From assembly GCF_015864945.1 (NCBI RefSeq), contig NZ_JADYWF010000001.1, forward strand, positions 1,922,378-1,986,377: a DNA stretch of 64,000 nt, given 5' to 3'. Position 1 is the stretch's first letter. Every line of letters starts with the position of its first letter. This DNA comes from Salinibacterium sp. NG253 (GTDB lineage: Bacteria > Actinomycetota > Actinomycetes > Actinomycetales > Microbacteriaceae). Positions 59,772 to 64,000 of this stretch are shown in pieces. Below the pieces are notes generated by a model that saw nothing but the letters and a program-made list of their open reading frames with translations, did no database searches and was not told where the DNA came from. Position numbers and translations under genes: made by a program.

Positions 59772-60811
59772 GCGCTGTCATGACTGACCCCGCCGCGGCA
59801 GCAAAGTACCAGCGCTACGGCCGCCCGCTCTGGCGTCGACTGCTGTTGCGCACCGAAACCGCCATCATCGCGGCGATCGTGCTCCTGATTATTATTGCGA
59901 CGGCAACCGTGCCCTACTTTGCCCAGCCGTATACGTATTCCACGATGATCCTGAATTCCGCGCCGATCCTGCTGATGCTGATCCCGGTCACGTTGATCAT
60001 CATCACGGGCGAAATCGACCTGTCGGTCGGCAGCGTGCTCGGCTTCTCGAGCGCCATCTTCGGGTTGTCTTACGCGGCCGGTGTTCCTCTCTCGCTGGCT
60101 GCCGTGCTGGCGATCGTGGGCGGGGGCCTGATCGGGCTGTTCAACGGTGTGCTCGTTACCGTCGTCGGATTACCTAGCCTCGCGGTGACCATTGGCACGT
60201 TGGCGCTCTTCCGGGGAATCGCTGTTGGGCTGCTCGGCACTCGAGCCGTCACTGACTTTCCTCAAGAAGTGCTCAGCTTCGCAATCTCGCCGGTCTTTGG
60301 CTCGCCGCTTCCCATCGTCACGGTTGCGATCCTGGTGCTTGTCGTCGCATTCGCGGTCCTCCTGCACTTCACTCCCTTCGGCCGCGGTGTGTTTGCGATC
60401 GGACTAAGCCCGGAAGCGGCAGCGTTCTCCGGCGTGCGGGTCAATCGCACCAAGCTCATCCTCTTCGTGCTGAGTGGACTCGTTGCATCAGCGACCGGTG
60501 TCTACTACACGCTGCAGTACAGCAACGCGATCGGTACCAACGGATTCGGATTCGAACTTCAAGTCGTCACGGCAATCGTGCTTGGCGGTGTCTCAATTTG
60601 GGGCGGCCGCGGAACGTTGCTTGGAGCGCTGGCTGGTGGAGTGCTTATCGCAGCGCTCAACAAGACGCTGCAGCTCGCCGGAATCGGGTCCGACACCATC
60701 AGCATCGTCACCGGTGCTGCCCTCATCTTCTCCGTCGTCGTCGCAAGTGTCTCTGGCTCAATTTCGCGCCGACGCCGAGGGAAGGCTTCCGCGGCCTCCG
60801 CGGGAGCTTAG
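59768..60811 (+). CDS. Sugar ABC transporter permease
   Basis: A 347-residue RbsC-type permease, homologous to the previous gene: APILLMLIPVTLIIITGEIDLSVGSVLGFS, GLPSLAVTIGTLALFRGIAVG, GRGVFAIGLSPEAAAFSGVR and IVLGGVSIWGGRGTLLG. Ends with a basic tail (SRRRRGKAS). Two different permease genes side by side are typical of rhamnose and autoinducer-2 type importers. ATG 59768 overlaps the previous stop; an internal ATG at 59780 is possible. Confidence 0.93.
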   Translation: MSAVMTDPAAAAKYQRYGRPLWRRLLLRTETAIIAAIVLLIIIATATVPYFAQPYTYSTMILNSAPILLMLIPVTLIIITGEIDLSVGSVLGFSSAIFGLSYAAGVPLSLAAVLAIVGGGLIGLFNGVLVTVVGLPSLAVTIGTLALFRGIAVGLLGTRAVTDFPQEVLSFAISPVFGSPLPIVTVAILVLVVAFAVLLHFTPFGRGVFAIGLSPEAAAFSGVRVNRTKLILFVLSGLVASATGVYYTLQYSNAIGTNGFGFELQVVTAIVLGGVSIWGGRGTLLGALAGGVLIAALNKTLQLAGIGSDTISIVTGAALIFSVVVASVSGSISRRRRGKASAASAGA

Positions 60812-60872
60812 CGCCAACCAGCTTCACCATCCCAACCACAATGCACCACAATCCACACAGGAAGGCAGAACA

Positions 60873-61919
60873 ATGAAGTTCACATTCAGTAAAACTTCGC
60901 GCAAGCGCGGGGTAGCCGCTGTAGTAACCGTCGCGGCCTCCGCGATGCTGCTCACCGGCTGCGTTGCCCCCACGGGCGATGACAGCGGAGACGGTGACGC
61001 GAGCGCAAGCGGAAGCATCACCGTCATCCCTAAGAGCCTTGGCAACAAGTACTTTGAGGCGTCGGACAAGGGTGCTGCTGCTGCAGCTGCGGAACTCGGT
61101 CTTACCTTTACCGAGGCAGGCCCGACCGCAACCGGTTCGGCTGACCAGGTTCCATTCATCCAGACTGCAATCCAGACAGGCCAGGGAGCAATCGTCATCG
61201 CGGCGAACGACCCCGCAGCTGTATGCAACGACTTGACTGCTGCGCAGAGCGCGGGCGTCAAAGTTGTTGCCTACGACACCGACACTGATTGCCGCGACGT
61301 CTTCATCAACCAAGCAACGGTCGATGGAATCGCACAGGGTCTTGTTGACCTCACCGCTGCTCATCTCGGCGCTGAAGGTGGAACCATCGCGATTCTGTCT
61401 GGTGGAGCAAACGCCGCCAACCTGAACGCCTGGGTTGACGCTATGACCGCAATTATCGAAGAAGACCACCCCGAGATCACGATCGCTAAGGTCGCTTACG
61501 GTGACGACATCGATGAGAAGGCATACCAGGAGGCTCAGGGACTCATCCAGAGCATCCCGGACCTCGACGCGATCATCGCCCCCGACACCGTTTCGGTGAA
61601 GGAAGCCGCTCACTACCTCGCAGACACCCCTGAGTACCAGGGCGAGGTCTGGGTTACCGGTCTTGGTCTTCCGAGCGAAATGGTTGAGTACATCGACAGC
61701 GGTGTAATCGAGCAGTTCGGTCTTTGGAACCCAGAAGACCTTGGTTACCTTGCTTCATACGCAGCTCAAGCACTCATCAACGGTGACATCACTGGCGCTG
61801 AAGGAGACACTTTCGAAGCAGGCACGCTCGGTGAATACACCGTCGGCGCCGGCGGAGAGGTCGTCCTCGGCCCGATGTTCGTCTTCGATGCGAGCAACGT
61901 AGGCGACTTCTCCTTCTAG
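60873..61919 (+). CDS. Sugar ABC transporter substrate-binding lipoprotein
   Basis: A 348-residue periplasmic-binding-protein homologue of the RhaS/LsrB kind. The lipoprotein signal is AAVVTVAASAMLLTGC with the lipidated Cys. The mature region has ITVIPKSLGNKYFEASDKGA, FTEAGPTATGSADQVPFIQT, IVIAANDPAAVCNDLTAAQS and VVAYDTDTDCRDVFINQA, matching rhamnose-type binding proteins. AGGAAGG before ATG 60873 is the ribosome site. It is 61 bases after the last permease gene and ends at a hairpin. Ligand is probably rhamnose or a related sugar. Confidence 0.92.
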   Translation: MKFTFSKTSRKRGVAAVVTVAASAMLLTGCVAPTGDDSGDGDASASGSITVIPKSLGNKYFEASDKGAAAAAAELGLTFTEAGPTATGSADQVPFIQTAIQTGQGAIVIAANDPAAVCNDLTAAQSAGVKVVAYDTDTDCRDVFINQATVDGIAQGLVDLTAAHLGAEGGTIAILSGGANAANLNAWVDAMTAIIEEDHPEITIAKVAYGDDIDEKAYQEAQGLIQSIPDLDAIIAPDTVSVKEAAHYLADTPEYQGEVWVTGLGLPSEMVEYIDSGVIEQFGLWNPEDLGYLASYAAQALINGDITGAEGDTFEAGTLGEYTVGAGGEVVLGPMFVFDASNVGDFSF

Positions 61920-61966
61920 GGACGAGTTAGCTCCTAAGATTCGTCGAGAGGCGAACGGAATATCAC

Positions 61967-62003
61967 GGTAGAGCCCGCGGCAGCACTTGTTGCGGGCTCT
62001 ACC
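61967..62003 (+). terminator. Hairpin between transporter genes and the LacI-type gene
   Basis: GGTAGAGCCCGC (61967-61978) pairs with GCGGGCTCTACC (61992-62003), a perfect 12-base stem. It would end or reduce transcription into the LacI-type and aldolase genes, so they may have lower expression. Confidence 0.7.
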
Positions 62004-62024
62004 TATCCAGCGCGAAGGAGGCCG

Positions 62025-63050
62025 ATGATGGCGACCATTCATGACGTCGCACGCCACGCGGGTGTGTCTGCGGGAACGGTGAGCAACGTGCTCAACCGGC
62101 CGGCCTATGTTGCCTCCTCCACGCGCGAACGGGTTCAGGCCTCAATCTCTGAGCTGGGGTACGTTCCGACCCCCAACGCCCGACGTTTTCCTGCCGGCCG
62201 CCAGCGCACGCTGGGGCTCGCCTTGGCTGATCTATCCAACCCATTCTTTGTGGATATCGCACTCGGGGCAGAAGCGGAGGCCAAGTCCCTTGGCGTAGGC
62301 GTGGTCATTACCCACAACGGCAACGATGTGGGTCGTGAGCACGACAACCTCAACCTCTTGGTTCAGCAACGTGTGCACGGCATCATGATTGCGCCCGTGC
62401 AGGCTGACGACGTAGCACTCGACCGTTTCGATTCCCGCAACGTTCCATTGGTGTACGTCGACAGGGTCGCGGAACAGTCCAGCCGTTGCTGGGTTAAAAC
62501 CGACGACTTTGCCGGCGGACGACTTGCTGGAGCACACCTAGTTTCTCTCGGACACCGCGATATCGCTTTCGTTGGGGACCTCGGCACTAACCCCCAGGTA
62601 GATCGGCGTTTCGCCGGTTTTATGGAAGCACTGTCACCGGTCGGAATCGATCCTCGCCGCATCGTCGCGGACTCCTGGCAAATTCAGGATGGGCGGCAGG
62701 CGGCCGCGAACCTTGCGATGCTTCCTGCCCGCTCACGTCCCACCGCGATCATGTGCGGCAACGACCTCCTTGCTCTTGGCGTGCTCGTAGAGTTCGCCCA
62801 TCGCGGCATCCGGGTTCCGCAGGAGATCAGCATTATCGGATTCGATGACTTGGTGTGGGCCCAGGCAGCGACAGTCCCGCTCACTACGGTGCGCCAGCCG
62901 CGAGAAGAGCTGGGGCGGCGTGCCGTTCGGATGCTTCTTGACGAAATTGACCGCGGCGAATCCCATACTCACCACCATGACTTGCTTGTCCCCGAATTGG
63001 TGGTGCGCGATTCAAGCGCGGCACCGCCATCGTCCCGTCTTTCGGCGTGA
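62025..63050 (+). CDS. LacI-family transcriptional regulator
   Basis: A 341-residue repressor. The helix-turn-helix is TIHDVARHAGVSAGTVSNVL, then NRPAYVASSTRERV and SISELGYVPTPNARRF, followed by a sugar-binding core (ALADLSNPFFVDIALGAEAE, VDRVAEQSSRCWV, IMCGNDLLALGVLVEF). Two adjacent ATG codons (62025, 62028) are possible; GGAGG lies three or six bases upstream. It lies between the importer and the aldolase gene and probably senses the imported sugar. The palindrome at 54937 is a candidate target, although classical LacI operators have a central CG. Confidence 0.93.
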   Translation: MMATIHDVARHAGVSAGTVSNVLNRPAYVASSTRERVQASISELGYVPTPNARRFPAGRQRTLGLALADLSNPFFVDIALGAEAEAKSLGVGVVITHNGNDVGREHDNLNLLVQQRVHGIMIAPVQADDVALDRFDSRNVPLVYVDRVAEQSSRCWVKTDDFAGGRLAGAHLVSLGHRDIAFVGDLGTNPQVDRRFAGFMEALSPVGIDPRRIVADSWQIQDGRQAAANLAMLPARSRPTAIMCGNDLLALGVLVEFAHRGIRVPQEISIIGFDDLVWAQAATVPLTTVRQPREELGRRAVRMLLDEIDRGESHTHHHDLLVPELVVRDSSAAPPSSRLSA

Positions 63051-63085
63051 CGAACACACCATCAGACTCCGAGAAGGAATGAATT

Positions 63086-63859
63086 ATGGCTACCAACTGG
63101 CAACCCAGCCTCGTTACTGAGGACCTCGTCGCGCTCACTCGTACGCTCGGGGAGCCCGCCAAGGACCTCGTGATCCTCGCGGAGGGAAACACTTCGCAGT
63201 TGCTTGCAGATGGGCGTCTCGTTGTGAAGGCATCCGGCGTATATATGGCTCGCGCCGACGCAAATGATTTCGTGGTGACGGATGTGCAACCGCTCATCGA
63301 CCTCATGGATGATCCTGAGTCGACGCAGGAAGATCTGACAGTGCTGCTCGATGCCGGTGAGCACGATGGCGTTCGACGCCGCGGGTCCATTGAGACCCTC
63401 GTGCATGCTGCGGTGCAGTCGGTGCTCCCGGCAGCGTATGTCGCGCACACTCACCCCACTGCTGTGCTTGGTCTGCTCTCAAGCATTCATGCGGATACTG
63501 CTTTTGCGGAGTGGGTTTACACCGATGAAGCAGTCGTGATCGGCATTCCGCTCTTCGTTCCGTACGCTGCGCCGGGAATCGCTCTGGGGCGACTGTTCCT
63601 AGAACGTTTGCGAGACTACTTCGCTGAGCATGGCGCGCTACCGTCGGTCGTGCTGTTGGGCAACCACGGCATTGTCGCCATCGGAGGATCTGCGGATGCT
63701 GTTGAGGCAATCACCCTCATGACTGTTAAAGGCGCGCGAACCCGCGTGCAGGCGCTATCGGTTGGGGGAGTTTCCGGCCTCGGTAGCGAAGCTGTGGCGC
63801 ACTACTTTGAGCGCACGGACATGATTGAACGTCGCAAGAACCTCGCAGGCACCGTCTAA
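63086..63859 (+). CDS. Class II aldolase/adducin family protein
   Basis: A 257-residue zinc-dependent aldolase of the fuculose/rhamnulose 1-phosphate group. Elements are LVILAEGNTSQLLADGRLVVK (substrate phosphate loop, GNTS), the metal histidines in YVAHTHPTAVLGLL and the later His in LLGNHGIVAIGGSAD; the conserved Glu is in RGSIETLVHAA. It would split a ketose 1-phosphate to dihydroxyacetone phosphate and an aldehyde. AGAAGGAA precedes the ATG. An FGGY kinase gene follows at once, so the two act on one pathway, separate from the fused aldolase on the minus strand. Confidence 0.9.
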   Translation: MATNWQPSLVTEDLVALTRTLGEPAKDLVILAEGNTSQLLADGRLVVKASGVYMARADANDFVVTDVQPLIDLMDDPESTQEDLTVLLDAGEHDGVRRRGSIETLVHAAVQSVLPAAYVAHTHPTAVLGLLSSIHADTAFAEWVYTDEAVVIGIPLFVPYAAPGIALGRLFLERLRDYFAEHGALPSVVLLGNHGIVAIGGSADAVEAITLMTVKGARTRVQALSVGGVSGLGSEAVAHYFERTDMIERRKNLAGTV

Positions 63860-63884
63860 TGTCACCGCTGAACGGGTGCTGACG

Positions 63885-64000
63885 GTGGCGGCGCTGTGGG
63901 TTGGTATTGACCTAGGAACCCAGAGTACAAAGGTGTCCATCGTTGATGATGACGGCGCTGTTGCGGCCTCGGCATCGTTACCTTTGGTCAGCCATCGCGA
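63885..64000 (+). CDS. FGGY-family carbohydrate kinase, N-terminal part
   Basis: Only the start is in the window; it runs off the right edge. The readable residues include the phosphate-binding motif VGIDLGTQSTKVSIVDDDG of FGGY kinases (xylulokinase, rhamnulokinase and relatives). The start is not certain: GTG at 63885 or GTG at 63876, with no good ribosome site for either. An ATG at 63859 overlapping the previous stop closes after seven codons and is not used. It probably phosphorylates the ketose that the preceding aldolase cleaves. Confidence 0.85.
   Translation, partial: MAALWVGIDLGTQSTKVSIVDDDGAVAASASLPLVSHR

Noticed and set aside
60474-60872. Long N-terminal extension of the sugar-binding protein
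   Set aside because: It overlaps the permease gene in a different frame; the lipoprotein signal starts at 60873 with a good ribosome site.
63859-63882. ATG overlapping the aldolase stop as kinase start
   Set aside because: That frame closes at TGA after seven codons; the kinase motif is in the frame of the GTG codons at 63876 and 63885.

Overview
The window reads as a piece of chromosome from a high-GC Gram-positive actinobacterium, most likely family Microbacteriaceae. This is an inference from several signs: the high GC content; the polyamine, dimethylargininase, cytochrome bd and CWB2 gene types; probable leaderless promoters (TANNNT six bases before ATG in front of at least eleven genes); possible F420-dependent enzymes; and frequent use of the hexamer GGATGC/GCATCC. 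No tRNA, rRNA, insertion sequence, prophage or CRISPR array was seen. About 62 protein genes cover nearly everything, and the only gene-free stretch above 300 bases is 12902-13385.

Layout. 1-2.9 kb: glycolysis/gluconeogenesis genes (end of ppsA, a class I aldolase gene broken by an 8-bp repeat, a PfkB-type sugar kinase). 3-9.8 kb: Dcu-type dicarboxylate transporter, N-formylglutamate amidohydrolase family gene, a deazaflavin-type reductase, an acetyltransferase, a two-gene ABC exporter and an unknown protein. 9.9-13.4 kb: a large secreted protein with three cell-wall-binding repeats. 13.6-17.4 kb: ECF sigma factor with an upstream membrane partner, an MFS exporter and small proteins. 17.4-20.7 kb: TetR / ATPase-like / YhgE operon with a perfect operator. 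20.8-29.8 kb: polyamine-type ABC importer with an amine oxidase and an amidohydrolase, an Lrp regulator and a dimethylargininase. 29.9-38.1 kb: mixed genes, including LtrA, an EcsC-like protein, a HigBA toxin-antitoxin pair, a HicB-like orphan and an acyl-CoA dehydrogenase. 38.2-45.6 kb: cydA-cydB-cydDC (fused) divergent from a BlaI/M56 protease pair. 45.7-50.4 kb: MFS transporter, GntR-lldD lactate operon and a Gfo/Idh oxidoreductase. 50.5-64 kb: a large sugar island.

The sugar island has two arms. On the minus strand a DeoR regulator precedes a fused aldolase/dehydrogenase and a rhamnulokinase, the lower part of L-rhamnose catabolism. On the plus strand a tightly coupled operon encodes a cupin isomerase-like protein, a DUF4432 mutarotase-like protein, a complete sugar ABC importer, a LacI regulator, a class II aldolase and the start of an FGGY kinase. 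Together these could import one or more deoxy- or branched sugars and run them through isomerase, kinase and aldolase steps. No classical rhamnose isomerase is visible, which makes the cupin protein the most interesting candidate in the window.

The other notable points are a likely slipped-strand frameshift in the aldolase gene, an ABC-ATPase-like protein that has lost its nucleotide-binding motifs, a lysine/alanine/proline tail on the lactate dehydrogenase, and several unusually clear operators.
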